From DATLCF01 sp035526505 (GTDB taxonomy: Bacteria; Patescibacteriota; Saccharimonadia; Saccharimonadales; UBA4665), in the NCBI GenBank assembly GCA_035526505.1, contig DATLCF010000001.1, forward strand, positions 496,001 to 560,000: a DNA stretch of 64,000 nt, read 5' to 3'. How positions within the stretch are numbered: position 1 is the first letter of the stretch; each line of letters opens with the position of its first letter. The notes beneath the pieces are model-generated. The model did no database searches. It worked only from the letters and a program-made list of their open reading frames with translations, and was not told the DNA's origin. This document shows positions 24,467 through 33,925 of this stretch, in pieces. The translations under genes were made by a program, and so were the position numbers.

Positions 24467-25481
24467 ATGCCAACAGTTATTATCGGTTCTTCCAATCATA
24501 ATCTCCATCGTTTTGATGCCGTAAATTGGAGCGCTAAGCAATACCGGGACTACCTACGCCAGACTGAGCAAGCGGGATTTATGTGGAACCACATCCGTAC
24601 TATGGGGGGTGTGGCCAGCCAGCTTGTACAAGAGGGTGGGATCATTACCCTGCAACAATCCTGGCGATCGGAGAGTATGCGCAAGATGGCAGGGTTAGCT
24701 ATGCATGCTGATATAAAAGGCGTCTGCCAGGAGGCAGTGCTTACTGTAGGGCTGCCTAATCTCAGACACTCGCTTGGTTCGCTCGAAAAGATACAGCGCG
24801 CCGCAGGCTCGAGTAATCGCTTGCCGCTGGAAGCTCACCCCAATGAGCAGTCGTTGGGCAATAGGCCCCCGCGCCGCAATATTGACTACCCGGCATTAAA
24901 TGCGAGCGGTCGTTTTGGCCCGCTGATATGCCAGTGGACGGCAGAATTATTAAACAGGTGGCACGAGCAGTCTAACGGTGGGGTAAGCTGGGGCGAGCTA
25001 ACATACGATACGGCAAGTTTGATCGAACTTGGGCTTGCCCAGCAAGACAAGCACGGCTTTGGCGGTGCCGTGTTGATACGGGCAACACCGTAATGCCGCG
25101 TTTGCTACAAGACAAATCATATACTATCGCCGATCCAGTCGCACTGGCCAAAGGGCTAGCGGCAAGGGGTGAGCTTGCTCAAGTAGAAGTGGGGCTGGGT
25201 AACTTTGCGTCAAATCAGGACAATCTACGTACTATTTTAGAGGGTGGTATTGAAAGCACGGTGCATGGGCAAATACTGAGATCTGTTGCCGTGGGTATGA
25301 AGGAGCGCAAAAAAACGACAGCTCGGTACCGCTGCCGGTAATAATCGAGGCGCCCTACGAATCCTTCAGTGCCATAGGCCGTGACCGCGATACTTATGTA
25401 CGAGAGGGACATGCACCCCTTGTACGCGCAATTGGCGACCTCTTTCGCGCCGAAGGGGTTGTCGTAGGCGCGGTTGCTTAG
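24467..25481 (+). pseudogene. Frameshifted paralogue of the 20584 gene
   Basis: Three overlapping reading frames together match the intact paralogue at 20584-21561 along its length. Frame one runs from 24467 to about 25066. The match then moves to the frame containing VDTGNTVMPRLL and AQVEVGLGN (to about 25300). It moves again to the frame ending VIIEAPYES...VVGAVA at 25481. Both changes are in the same direction, each equal to a one-base loss. The breaks are near GCCGTGTTGAT (25067-25077) and GGTATGAAGGAGCGC (25294-25308). Either the gene is decaying or the assembly has two indels; neither break is in a long homopolymer. Confidence 0.7.
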
Positions 25482-26119
25482 TTTTCCAAGTTAGCTTTAC
25501 GGAATATCTTTTTGATAGCAGTAAATAATTTGGTGCGGGCCTGGCGGTCGCCAAACAAATGCCATAACATGGGTGCCAGGCTAATAAGCGATACAGCTGC
25601 AACGGTAGGTAAAATGTAATGATCGATATTGGGTATTTTGCTGCCAAACCAATAGCCCAGCATGGTTACCACCACCGCCCAGGTGATGTCGCCAATGGCG
25701 TCGTACAGAACAAATTGCCAGCGTGGCATATGGGCAATACCGGCCACAATGGGGGCAAAGGTACGTACAATGGGCAAAAAGTGGGCCAGCAGCATAATTT
25801 TACCGCCGTATTTGTTGTATACCTTTTCGGCTTGTTCGACATATTCTTGCCGGAATAGTATGCCGTCTTTTTTGCGAAACAGGCGCTTGCCGCTAAGTTT
25901 GCCAATTTGGTAGCCGGTGTTGTCGCCCAAAATGGCCGCACCGGCAATTAAGAAAATAGTGAGTGCCAGGGGTAATTTACCCTGGGCGGCAAATACACCG
26001 GCTGCCAGCAGCAATGTGTCGCCGGGCAAAAAGAAGCCAATCAACATACCAGACTCGGCGAATATGATAGCCACAATGGCCAGCAGCCCGCCGCCCTGGA
26101 TTATGTCATTAACATTCAT
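25478..26119 (-). CDS. DedA family membrane protein
   Basis: A 213-residue integral membrane protein of the DedA/SNARE-associated (VTT) family, implicated in lipid flipping and membrane homeostasis. Recognised motifs are FAESGMLIGFFLPGDTLLL near 20, GAAILGDNTGYQIGK near 60 and the FLPIVRTFAPIVAG segment near 115, which carries the conserved Arg. Five or six hydrophobic segments are predicted. The stop codon overlaps the end of the convergent broken gene. An AGGG ribosome site precedes the ATG. Confidence 0.93.
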   Translation of the reverse strand: MNVNDIIQGGGLLAIVAIIFAESGMLIGFFLPGDTLLLAAGVFAAQGKLPLALTIFLIAGAAILGDNTGYQIGKLSGKRLFRKKDGILFRQEYVEQAEKVYNKYGGKIMLLAHFLPIVRTFAPIVAGIAHMPRWQFVLYDAIGDITWAVVVTMLGYWFGSKIPNIDHYILPTVAAVSLISLAPMLWHLFGDRQARTKLFTAIKKIFRKANLEN

Positions 26120-26167
26120 CCCTATTAGCCTAGCCTGAAATACTCCCCGCGTCTACCTGTTTTTTGC

Positions 26168-26203
26168 TATACTACTAGGTAATGGGCGTTATTGTTTAAG
26201 GAG
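26168..26203 (+). promoter_or_regulatory. Promoter and ribosome site of the L25 gene
   Basis: TATACT at 26168-26173 predicts a start near 26180 and a leader of about 37 bases. AAGGAG at 26198-26203 lies 13 bases before the ATG at 26217, a somewhat long spacing. Confidence 0.5.
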
Positions 26204-26216
26204 ATTGTACGTAATT

Positions 26217-26918
26217 ATGCAAGATGTAACTTTGAAACTCGAAAAACGCGAGGTAACCGGTAAAAGCGTAAAACACCTGCGCAAACAAGGACAGATACCG
26301 GCTGTTATCCACGACCACGGCAAAGAATCGCTCGTGGTGCAGGCAGATTACCAGGCAATAGCCAAGGCCTACCAGGACGCAGGCAAACACCACCCAATAC
26401 AGGTAGTGTCTGGCGACAAAAAATACACTACGCTTATTAAAGCAGTCAGCATTGACCCCAAATACAATTCGATTACCCATGTAGTATTCAACGCAGTTAA
26501 GGCCAATCAAAAGGTTGAGGCCGAAATCCCCGTGCGCATCCACTTTGACGAGGGCAACGATGCAACACCCGCCGAACGCGCCGGCCTGATTGTATTACAC
26601 CAGCTGGAACAGGTAGAGGTAGAAGCAATAGCCAGCAAGCTGCCGGACTTTTTGGAATTCGACGGCGAAAAATTGGTGGCAGTGGGCGACCACGTTACCG
26701 TTGCTGATCTGCTGGTACCCGAGGGTGTGATTATCAAGGCCGAATCAACCCAAACCCTGGCCACCGTATTCGAACCCAGTGCCCTGGCCGCAGCCAACGA
26801 CGCTGCCGGCGGCACCGACGAAGAAGAAACTACTGAAGCTGCAGAAGGCGAGAGTGAGCCTACAGGCGAGCAGCCAGCCGAAGCTGGCGCCGAAGCCAAA
26901 ACAGAAGACAAACAGTAG
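26217..26918 (+). CDS. rplY: Ribosomal protein bL25, long CTC-type form
   Basis: A 233-residue L25/TL5/CTC protein, which binds 5S rRNA. The N-terminal L25 domain (about residues 4-92) has the typical RKQGQIPAVIHDHG segment. The CTC beta domain (about 93-190) contains the PVRIHFDEG and LPDFLEFD strands. The last 40 residues form a strongly acidic, Ala/Glu/Thr-rich tail of low complexity. The ATG at 26217 is preferred over the TTG at 26205, which overlaps the ribosome site region. A strong terminator follows. Confidence 0.93.
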   Translation: MQDVTLKLEKREVTGKSVKHLRKQGQIPAVIHDHGKESLVVQADYQAIAKAYQDAGKHHPIQVVSGDKKYTTLIKAVSIDPKYNSITHVVFNAVKANQKVEAEIPVRIHFDEGNDATPAERAGLIVLHQLEQVEVEAIASKLPDFLEFDGEKLVAVGDHVTVADLLVPEGVIIKAESTQTLATVFEPSALAAANDAAGGTDEEETTEAAEGESEPTGEQPAEAGAEAKTEDKQ

Positions 26919-26924
26919 ACTGCT

Positions 26925-26967
26925 ATAAATAAAACCAGCCGTCGTATTAGTGGCTGGTTTTATTTAT
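26925..26967. terminator. Bidirectional terminator after L25
   Basis: A perfect 16-base-pair stem (26925-26940 with 26952-26967), loop of 11 bases, A-rich on the left and T-rich on the right. It can serve both the L25 gene and the convergent minus-strand gene. Confidence 0.9.
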
Positions 26968-26979
26968 ATGATCACCTAA

Positions 26980-27393
26980 CTATTTGTTATGGGGTTGAGC
27001 GGGCAAGCGAATATGCGCTTCCCGGGCAATGGCAATAACTTCTGCTTGAACGGTAAGCAGTTTTTGCTCTATAGTGCGTTTGGCAAATTTTTTGTCAGTA
27101 ATGCTGCCATGTTGCAATTCGGCAACCATACCGTATAACTTTTTGACGTCTGCTTCAAGTACCTTAATGCGTCCGTTGATAGTATCGACCTTTTGATTTA
27201 TTTTTGTCAATTGCTGGGAGTGTTCGCTCAAAATACGACTATGCTCGCCTAAAATACGACTGTGGTCCTGTTGAGTTTTTTCAAAGCGGTCCATTTGCGC
27301 CTCGAGCCGATCGAAACGCGGATTGACAACTTGTTCCAGTGCATCAACAACGATCCCAGTTATGTCGGTTAAATCTTGCTTGGTCAGGCTCAT
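26980..27393 (-). CDS. Coiled-coil protein of unknown function
   Basis: A 137-residue, soluble, almost wholly helical protein. Residues about 25-100 show heptad repeats with a periodic HSRILGEHSRILSEHS motif and many charged residues, so a parallel coiled coil is likely. No signal peptide or membrane segment. Such short coiled-coil proteins often accompany toxin, nuclease or mobile genes, but nothing here supports a specific job. A minus-strand TACAAT at 27403-27408 places transcription start 3 bases before the ATG. Confidence 0.55.
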   Translation of the reverse strand: MSLTKQDLTDITGIVVDALEQVVNPRFDRLEAQMDRFEKTQQDHSRILGEHSRILSEHSQQLTKINQKVDTINGRIKVLEADVKKLYGMVAELQHGSITDKKFAKRTIEQKLLTVQAEVIAIAREAHIRLPAQPHNK

Positions 27394-27402
27394 GGTGCCC
27401 GC

Positions 27403-27408
27403 ATTGTA
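27403..27408 (-). promoter_or_regulatory. TACAAT -10 box of the coiled-coil gene
   Basis: Predicted start at 27396 on the minus strand, 3 bases before the ATG (27393). Confidence 0.45.
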
Positions 27409-27420
27409 GCAGGCCTTGCC

Positions 27421-29193
27421 TTACTCTTCAATAAACCCGCCGGACTGATGGGCCCATAGCCGGGCGTATAGACCTTTTTGGCTTTTAAGCTGTTTGTGTG
27501 TGCCTTGTTCGGTTATGGCGCCGTTGTCGAGCACTAGTATACGATCCATTTTTTGAATAGTGCTCAGGCGGTGGGCGATAACCAGCGCGGTGCGGCCCCG
27601 CATGAGCTCCCACAAAGCCTCTTGCACTTGCACTTCGCTTTCACTATCCAATGCACTGGTGGCTTCGTCCAAAATGAGTATGGGCGCGTCCTTTAATAGT
27701 GCACGGGCAATAGCCACGCGCTGGCGTTGCCCGCCAGACAGCTTGACGCCGCGTTCGCCCACAACCGTGTCGTAGCCCTTTGGCAGTTGCTGGATAAAGT
27801 CTTGCGCACGGGCTTTTTTGGCCGCTGCCTCGATCTGTTTTTGGCTTGCCCCGGGTTTGCCGTAAGCAATGTTTTCGCGGATAGAACGGTGGAACAATAG
27901 GGGTTCCTGCGGCACATAGGCAATAGCGCGGCGCAAGCTGGCTTGGGTTACTGCGCTAATGTTTTGGCCGTCGATTTTTATGGTGCCTTGCTGTACGTCG
28001 TCAAACCGTAGCAACAGGCGGGTAAGTGTTGATTTACCCCCGCCGCTGGGCCCCACCAGCCCAATCCGTTCGCCAGGGGCTACATGCAGGGTAAAGTCTT
28101 CAAATACGGCTACCTGGTTGCTGCTGTCGGCATAGGCAAACGACACGCCTTGCAGGGCAATAGTGCCACGGTTAACGCGCAGGTCTTTGGCGCCGGGGGC
28201 ATCTTCGATTTCAACCGTCTCTTGCAGCATTTTGGTCATAGGCGAGGCGTTTAATAAAGATTCTTCGATAATTCGGGTAATGGTGTTGATTTCGTACAGC
28301 CGGTTGGTAAGCGTAAGGGTGTACGTAAAGGCAAAAATGCCGGTAGCAAGCGTTGCGGGATGCTGGCGGGTAAGGTATATAACCAGCAATATCATGCACA
28401 ATTGCAGCGCCAGCAGCACGGTCATACGGGTATTGGCGCTGCGGCCCGCCCACTGCCAATCGTGAATACGCAAAGCTTCCAACTTTTTATTGAGCACCAT
28501 GTTGCGTTTTTGTTCGGCTGTTTCCTGGGCAAATGTTTTAACAGTTTGGGCATTTACAACGGTGTCCGACAAGTGGGCTGTAAGGTTTTTGGTGGCAATC
28601 AGCCGCGTGTTGCGCAAAGTGGCCCGGCGGCGGCTGTCGCGCCACGTCCAGCCAAGGGTAAGGGTTACGGTTAACAGCAAAAAGATACCGACAGGCCAGG
28701 AGCTAATAAGCACCACAGCAAGGCCAATAACAATAATCATCAGAAATGAAAAGCCGCTTATAAACCCGACAGCCGCCAGTGTGGAATACGCAGCTACAAA
28801 ATCGATAGCATCAGAAATAAGCTTGCCGCTTATACGGTTGGTGTGAAAGCCAATGCTGCGTTGCAGCAGGCGCTGGAACAGCATGGAATGCAAATCGGTC
28901 ATTACCCGGGCCTGCAATACCATATTGCGGGTAAAGCCAAAGCGATTGCCTAGGGCGCCCAGCAGCGAACATATGGCGATGAGGATCACATAGGTATTAG
29001 TGTGGGGGTCGTTATGCACCAGCCCGGCCAATGTCTTGCCAACCAAGAACGGCACCCCAATACTAATAAGCACGGCGCCCAGCGGCAACAGTAGCGACAA
29101 GAGCGCTAAATGCGGATATTTCCAGGTCGCATGCCAAAAAAGGCGCAATGTTTGCCTGGCCAGTATATTGCTGGATGGGTTGTTGCCTTTCAT
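27421..29193 (-). CDS. ABC half-exporter, third gene of the operon
   Basis: A 590-residue type I ABC exporter half: six membrane helices in about residues 20-320 and an ATPase domain from about 345. The ATPase has Walker A GPSGGGKST, signature LSGGQRQR, Walker B ILILDEATSALDS and the H-loop IAHRLST, all intact. It is the last of three exporters on the minus strand, 15 bases after the preceding stop. The substrate cannot be told from sequence; lipid, peptide or drug export are all possible. Confidence 0.88.
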   Translation of the reverse strand: MKGNNPSSNILARQTLRLFWHATWKYPHLALLSLLLPLGAVLISIGVPFLVGKTLAGLVHNDPHTNTYVILIAICSLLGALGNRFGFTRNMVLQARVMTDLHSMLFQRLLQRSIGFHTNRISGKLISDAIDFVAAYSTLAAVGFISGFSFLMIIVIGLAVVLISSWPVGIFLLLTVTLTLGWTWRDSRRRATLRNTRLIATKNLTAHLSDTVVNAQTVKTFAQETAEQKRNMVLNKKLEALRIHDWQWAGRSANTRMTVLLALQLCMILLVIYLTRQHPATLATGIFAFTYTLTLTNRLYEINTITRIIEESLLNASPMTKMLQETVEIEDAPGAKDLRVNRGTIALQGVSFAYADSSNQVAVFEDFTLHVAPGERIGLVGPSGGGKSTLTRLLLRFDDVQQGTIKIDGQNISAVTQASLRRAIAYVPQEPLLFHRSIRENIAYGKPGASQKQIEAAAKKARAQDFIQQLPKGYDTVVGERGVKLSGGQRQRVAIARALLKDAPILILDEATSALDSESEVQVQEALWELMRGRTALVIAHRLSTIQKMDRILVLDNGAITEQGTHKQLKSQKGLYARLWAHQSGGFIEE

Positions 29194-29208
29194 GTCTGCC
29201 TATTGTAA

Positions 29209-30999
29209 TTAGTCTTCAATAAAACCGCCAGACTGATGTTCCCATAACTTGGCGTACGTATCATTGCCGGCAATAAGCTGCTTGTGCGTGCCTTGTTCGC
29301 TAATAGTGCCTTCTTCGAGCACTACAATCCGGTCCATTTTTTGGATAGTACTTAGTCGGTGGGCAATCACAATCGCTGTGCGGCCTTCCATAAGTTTCCA
29401 CAGGGCTGCCTGGATGAGCTTTTCGCTTTCACTATCCAATGCACTGGTGGCCTCGTCCAGCACCAGGATAGGCGCATCTTTTATAATGGCCCGGGCAATG
29501 GCAATACGCTGGCGCTGCCCACCAGACAATTTAACACCTCTTTCGCCCACCAGCGTGTCGTAGCCCTGCGGCAGCTTTTCGATAAATTCGTGCGCATTGG
29601 CTTTTTTGGCCGCGGCCACTACGGTTTCATCGCTGGCCTTTAGGTCGCCATAGCGGATATTCTCGCGGATGGTGCGGTGAAACATGATGGGTTCTTGCGG
29701 CACAAAGGCAATGCGCGAACGCAGGTCTTTTAGGCGGCCATGGGCAATGTTTTGGCCGTCTATCAGCAGCTCGCCGCTAGTAACATCCACAAAGCGCAGC
29801 AGCAGTTTAGTAACGGTTGTTTTGCCGCCGCCGGAATGGCCTACAAGCGCCAGCTTTTCGCCCGGTGTAATACGCAGGTTGAAGTTTACGAATAACGGGT
29901 CGCCACCATCTTTGTTGTAGGCAAAATCAACGTTGCGGAACGCTACTTCGCCTTTGTTGATCTTAAGCTTAATGGGCTTGTCGATTTCGCGCAGTGCAGG
30001 TGGGGTCAGCAGTAACTCGGTAAACTGCGCAGCCTCGGTAATAGCATTTTCGATACTGCGGTAGGTTTGATTGAACTCCCAAAATATCAGCGTGGCCTGG
30101 GCATAGTAGTTGAACGTCACAAATATGGCCGCCAGCGTGGCGGCATTACTGCCAAATGTTAGAGCCAGGGCCAGACCAGCCACATTAATGAGCACATACA
30201 AGGGCGAAATAGCCATATCGATACGCATGTTGTGGTAGTCCCAACTGCGGCGGGCTTTGCGCGTATAATCGCGTACATTGTGCTCATGCTGTTTGGTTTC
30301 GAAATCCTCATGTGCAAAGGCCTGCACGGCATCCATATTGCCAATAACATCTGCCACGTGGCCGGCCATGTGGTTGCTGGCTGCCTCGCGCGTCGTAACC
30401 AGCCGCTGACGTCGCTTGATAAGCGGTACCAAAAGGGCAAATACTACACCCATCATTCCAAATAACGCCAAGACAAGTACGGGCGAATACCGCCACAGTA
30501 CAATCGCAGCAAAAATGAGCGGTATGATGTTGGCAAACACCTTAAATACCAAGGTATCCATAAAGCCTTCAAAACTTTTGCCATAGCCGATGGTCTTTTT
30601 GGTCAGCGACCCAGCAAAGTTATCGTGGAAAAAGCCTATGTCTTTTTTGGCTAGCTCCTGCACGCCGGCAATATACAGGTTGCGCATAGCATAGGCATCG
30701 GTGCGGTTCAGGCAAAAGAAGGCTGCGCGCCACAAAAGTTCGCCTGCCAGCCATGCGGCTGCAAACAGTAGCAGATAAGGGGTAATGTCGCGCAAGGTCG
30801 GCTGTTGATCGGCATATTTGCCCAGCACTGCAGCCACAATCAGCGGCGGCACATAAAAGGTCAAAATGGTGCCAATACCCGGCAATATGAGGGCAGGGAT
30901 GGCCGTGACGCGCTCTTTCCATATTTGTCCTATATAGTGCCGGGTTGCCATTTTGATGGCCGTGGGGTCGGCGCGGCGAGTATTGCTTGGATTACTCAT
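29209..30999 (-). CDS. ABC half-exporter, second gene of the operon
   Basis: A 596-residue type I ABC exporter half: a membrane domain with six helices (about 30-330) and an ATPase with Walker A GHSGGGKTT, signature LSGGQRQR and Walker B ILVLDEATSALDS. The catalytic glutamate is present. Its start overlaps the end of the first exporter by 8 bases, so the two are translationally coupled and may form a heterodimer. The C-terminal QSGGFIED motif is shared with both neighbours, showing recent common origin. Confidence 0.88.
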   Translation of the reverse strand: MSNPSNTRRADPTAIKMATRHYIGQIWKERVTAIPALILPGIGTILTFYVPPLIVAAVLGKYADQQPTLRDITPYLLLFAAAWLAGELLWRAAFFCLNRTDAYAMRNLYIAGVQELAKKDIGFFHDNFAGSLTKKTIGYGKSFEGFMDTLVFKVFANIIPLIFAAIVLWRYSPVLVLALFGMMGVVFALLVPLIKRRQRLVTTREAASNHMAGHVADVIGNMDAVQAFAHEDFETKQHEHNVRDYTRKARRSWDYHNMRIDMAISPLYVLINVAGLALALTFGSNAATLAAIFVTFNYYAQATLIFWEFNQTYRSIENAITEAAQFTELLLTPPALREIDKPIKLKINKGEVAFRNVDFAYNKDGGDPLFVNFNLRITPGEKLALVGHSGGGKTTVTKLLLRFVDVTSGELLIDGQNIAHGRLKDLRSRIAFVPQEPIMFHRTIRENIRYGDLKASDETVVAAAKKANAHEFIEKLPQGYDTLVGERGVKLSGGQRQRIAIARAIIKDAPILVLDEATSALDSESEKLIQAALWKLMEGRTAIVIAHRLSTIQKMDRIVVLEEGTISEQGTHKQLIAGNDTYAKLWEHQSGGFIED

Positions 31000-32764
31000 C
31001 TATAAATCCTCCGGATTGGTGTTTCCATAGCTGGGCGTAGGTGCCTTTTTGCTTGATGAGCTGCTGGTGGCTGCCTTGTTCTACAATAGCACCGTCTTCT
31101 AATACGATAATCCGATCCATTTTTTGCACCGTGCTCAGGCGGTGGGCGATTACAATAGCCGTGCGCTTTTTCATTAGTTCCTGCAGGGCGGCTTGAATGA
31201 GCAGCTCGCTCTCAGAGTCCAATGCACTGGTGGCTTCGTCCAATACTAGAATAGGTGCATCTTTAAGAATCGCCCGGGCAATGGCAATGCGCTGGCGTTG
31301 CCCGCCAGACAGCTTGACGCCGCGTTCGCCTACCAGGGTTCCGTAGTTTTGGGGCAGGGTGTCGATAAATTCGCTGGCGTTAGCCTTTTGTGCAGCATCA
31401 AAGATTTCGGCATCGGTGGCACCAGGTTTGCCGTAAGCGATATTTTCTTTAATGCTGCGGTGGAACAGCAGCGGTTCCTGCGGCACATAGGCAACATGGG
31501 CGCGTAAGTCGTCCTGGGTAATATGGGCAATATTTTGGCCGTCGATACGTATTTCGCCGCCATCGATATCCGCATAGCGCAACAACAGTTTGGTTAGGGT
31601 GGTTTTGCCAGAGCCGGAGTGCCCAACCAAACCCACTTTTTCACCAGGTTCAATATGCAGGGTAAGCCCGTTAAACAGGGCGTCGTCGGCGCCGTTATGG
31701 GTAAAGATGGTATTATCGAATTCGATCGCGCCGTGGCTAATACGGGGCTTTTCGGGGCGCGAGGGGTCCTGTACCTCTGGGGTTATGCCTAATATGTGCG
31801 TCATTTCGCGGGCATCACCTAATGCGCGGTTGTAATTACGGATAGCATTGCTGCTAAACACCCATAGCTGGCTGCAGATATTGGAGGTATAGCTTAGGAT
31901 CAAAAACACTGTGCCAAAGTCGGCATTAAAAACCATAACACTAACCACTGCCATAATAAACGACAGAGCGGCAATAGCGTTGTTGATACCGCTAAAATAG
32001 GCTTGCTGTTTGGCGTGCCCGCGCATAACCTGCAACAAACGATCGCGGGTGTGGTTGGTGGCTTTGGCAAACTGACGTTGTTCGAACTGTCCGGCGGCAA
32101 ACGTTTTAATAGCCATAACGTTGGTAATAGAGTCGGCCAGATATCCCGTTTGGTCGCTTTCGGCTGCGGCGTGCCGGGCAAATTGTTTGCGCACCGGCTT
32201 GGTGACTACTACAGAAGTTGCCATATAAACAAGCGAAAAGGCTACCAACAGCAGTACAAACAACAGTGCCTTGGGCGCCAGAATTATGACGGTGAACAGT
32301 AACGCCAAAAACAGGGGGAATACGCTGTACATCGTAGTGTCCACAATACGGATATAGGCACCTAAGAATTTGCTAGCCTGCGAAACCAGTGACCCGCCAA
32401 AGGTGTTGGCATGGAAGTTGGCGCTCTGATCAAGTAAGTGGCTGTATATGCGCTGTGCCATGTCGCGCTGCACATTGGCCTCTAGCCGCCAGTTAAAGTA
32501 GTCGCTGATGCGCCACAGCACCACACCGCCAAATAGCATTAACACACTGTAAGCCACCAGTTCGGGACCAAAGCTGGCCCAGATATGATGCGGCTCGTAA
32601 TCACCCTTAGCCAGGCGGTTTAGTACGCTCGCCACAATTAAAGGCGGCAGTATTTGGTAGGCAAAAACAGTAATGGGTACACTTATAAAAATGCCAGCTA
32701 GGTATTTGGGGTAGCGGCATGCGTGCTGCACATACAGACGCAATGTCTCGCGGGTGACATTCAT
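30992..32764 (-). CDS. ABC half-exporter, first gene of the operon
   Basis: A 590-residue type I ABC exporter half with Walker A GHSGSGKTT, signature LSGGQRQR, Walker B ILVLDEATSALDS and the usual H-loop. It leads the three-gene operon and has a clear Shine-Dalgarno (AAGGA) 8 bases before the ATG. It ends QSGGFIDE like the other two. Three consecutive half-exporters cannot pair evenly, so one probably forms a homodimer or the set forms alternative pairs. No substrate gene is next to them. Confidence 0.88.
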   Translation of the reverse strand: MNVTRETLRLYVQHACRYPKYLAGIFISVPITVFAYQILPPLIVASVLNRLAKGDYEPHHIWASFGPELVAYSVLMLFGGVVLWRISDYFNWRLEANVQRDMAQRIYSHLLDQSANFHANTFGGSLVSQASKFLGAYIRIVDTTMYSVFPLFLALLFTVIILAPKALLFVLLLVAFSLVYMATSVVVTKPVRKQFARHAAAESDQTGYLADSITNVMAIKTFAAGQFEQRQFAKATNHTRDRLLQVMRGHAKQQAYFSGINNAIAALSFIMAVVSVMVFNADFGTVFLILSYTSNICSQLWVFSSNAIRNYNRALGDAREMTHILGITPEVQDPSRPEKPRISHGAIEFDNTIFTHNGADDALFNGLTLHIEPGEKVGLVGHSGSGKTTLTKLLLRYADIDGGEIRIDGQNIAHITQDDLRAHVAYVPQEPLLFHRSIKENIAYGKPGATDAEIFDAAQKANASEFIDTLPQNYGTLVGERGVKLSGGQRQRIAIARAILKDAPILVLDEATSALDSESELLIQAALQELMKKRTAIVIAHRLSTVQKMDRIIVLEDGAIVEQGSHQQLIKQKGTYAQLWKHQSGGFIDE

Positions 32765-32981
32765 AACAGAAGTCCTTGTAGGTTAGATGTAGTAGGGTTG
32801 TAAGAGGGTTAAAGATAAAGGGTGGCTGTCTTGCCGCAAGAAGATTCACTGCGGTAGCCAATAATCCAGCGGACTGCATACATACCAGTCTTGGTAAAGA
32901 TAGCGGGCTTTGTGGTTAAAAATGAAGCCATAATGGATACGATTATTGCAGGTAACTGTCCGCCGCGCAAGCATAATTTGT

Positions 32982-32992
32982 TATAATATAAT
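32982..32992 (+). promoter_or_regulatory. Overlapping double -10 box of trhO
   Basis: TATAATATAAT contains two overlapping perfect TATAAT boxes; the second predicts a start one base before the ATG at 33000. Confidence 0.6.
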
Positions 32993-32999
32993 CTGTTTT

Positions 33000-33893
33000 A
33001 TGCAAAAAATAGTACTCTATTATATATTTACGCCCATTGCCGATCCCGAAGCGGTTCGGCTGTGGCAGTTGGCTTTATGCGAGAAACACAATCTTCGCGG
33101 CCGTATTTTAATTTCCCCACACGGTATAAACGGCACTGTAGGCGGTGATATTGACGATGTAAAAGCCTATGTTAAGACTACTAAAGAATACAAAGGTTTT
33201 AAAAATACGATCTTCAAATGGTCGGACGGTATGCGCGAAGATTTCCCCCGTTTAAGTGTTAAGGTCCGTGACGAAATTGTCAGCTTTGGCGTAGCCGACG
33301 AGCTGGAAGTTAATGAGCGCGGCGTAGTGGGCGGCGGCAAACACCTGAAACCTCAGGAAGTGCACAAGCTTGTGGCAGAACGCGGCGACGATGTGGTGTT
33401 TTTTGACGGCCGCAATGCCTACGAGGCAGCAGTGGGTAAATTTAAAAATGCCGTGGTGCCCAATACGCGTACCAGCAAAGACTTTGTACGCGAGCTGGAA
33501 AGCGGTAAATATAACGATATCAAGGATAAGCCGGTGGTCACCTACTGCACTGGCGGTATTCGCTGCGAAATTTTAAGCAGCATGATGAAAAAACGCGGCT
33601 TCAAAGAGGTGTATCAGATTGATGGCGGCATTGTAAAATACGGCGAAACGTATAAAGACGATGGATTGTGGGAAGGCTCGCTGTATGTGTTTGACGACCG
33701 CATGAGCTTGCGCTTTTCGGACAAATCCAAAGACATTGGCGACTGCACCCACTGCCACGCCAAAACCAGCAATTACGAAAACTGCGCTTACAAGCCGTGC
33801 AACAACTTGGTACTCATTTGCGAAACGTGCAAAACGAATACCGAAACGTGCTCTGTTGCTTGTAAGGACCAATTTGTTCCGGCTAGCTCCTAA
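33000..33893 (+). CDS. trhO: tRNA uridine(34) hydroxylase TrhO (rhodanese family)
   Basis: A 297-residue protein. An N-terminal acylphosphatase-like domain (ISPHGINGTVGG near 36) precedes a rhodanese domain (about 115-215), whose active-site loop CTGGIRC is intact near residue 183. A C-terminal cysteine-rich tail (CTHC, CNN, CETC, CSVAC) probably binds zinc. TrhO hydroxylates U34 of tRNA using oxygen or prephenate-independent routes in the family described for YceA. The start at 33000 replaces an upstream frame extension because the promoter boxes point to it and homologues start MQKIVLYY. Confidence 0.9.
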   Translation: MQKIVLYYIFTPIADPEAVRLWQLALCEKHNLRGRILISPHGINGTVGGDIDDVKAYVKTTKEYKGFKNTIFKWSDGMREDFPRLSVKVRDEIVSFGVADELEVNERGVVGGGKHLKPQEVHKLVAERGDDVVFFDGRNAYEAAVGKFKNAVVPNTRTSKDFVRELESGKYNDIKDKPVVTYCTGGIRCEILSSMMKKRGFKEVYQIDGGIVKYGETYKDDGLWEGSLYVFDDRMSLRFSDKSKDIGDCTHCHAKTSNYENCAYKPCNNLVLICETCKTNTETCSVACKDQFVPASS

Positions 33894-33913
33894 CCATAGC
33901 CACAGTATCGGGG

Positions 33914-33919
33914 TAGAAT
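33914..33919 (+). promoter_or_regulatory. TAGAAT -10 box of uvrC, leaderless start
   Basis: Predicted transcription start coincides with the A of the uvrC ATG (33926). Confidence 0.5.
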
Positions 33920-33925
33920 AAGAGT

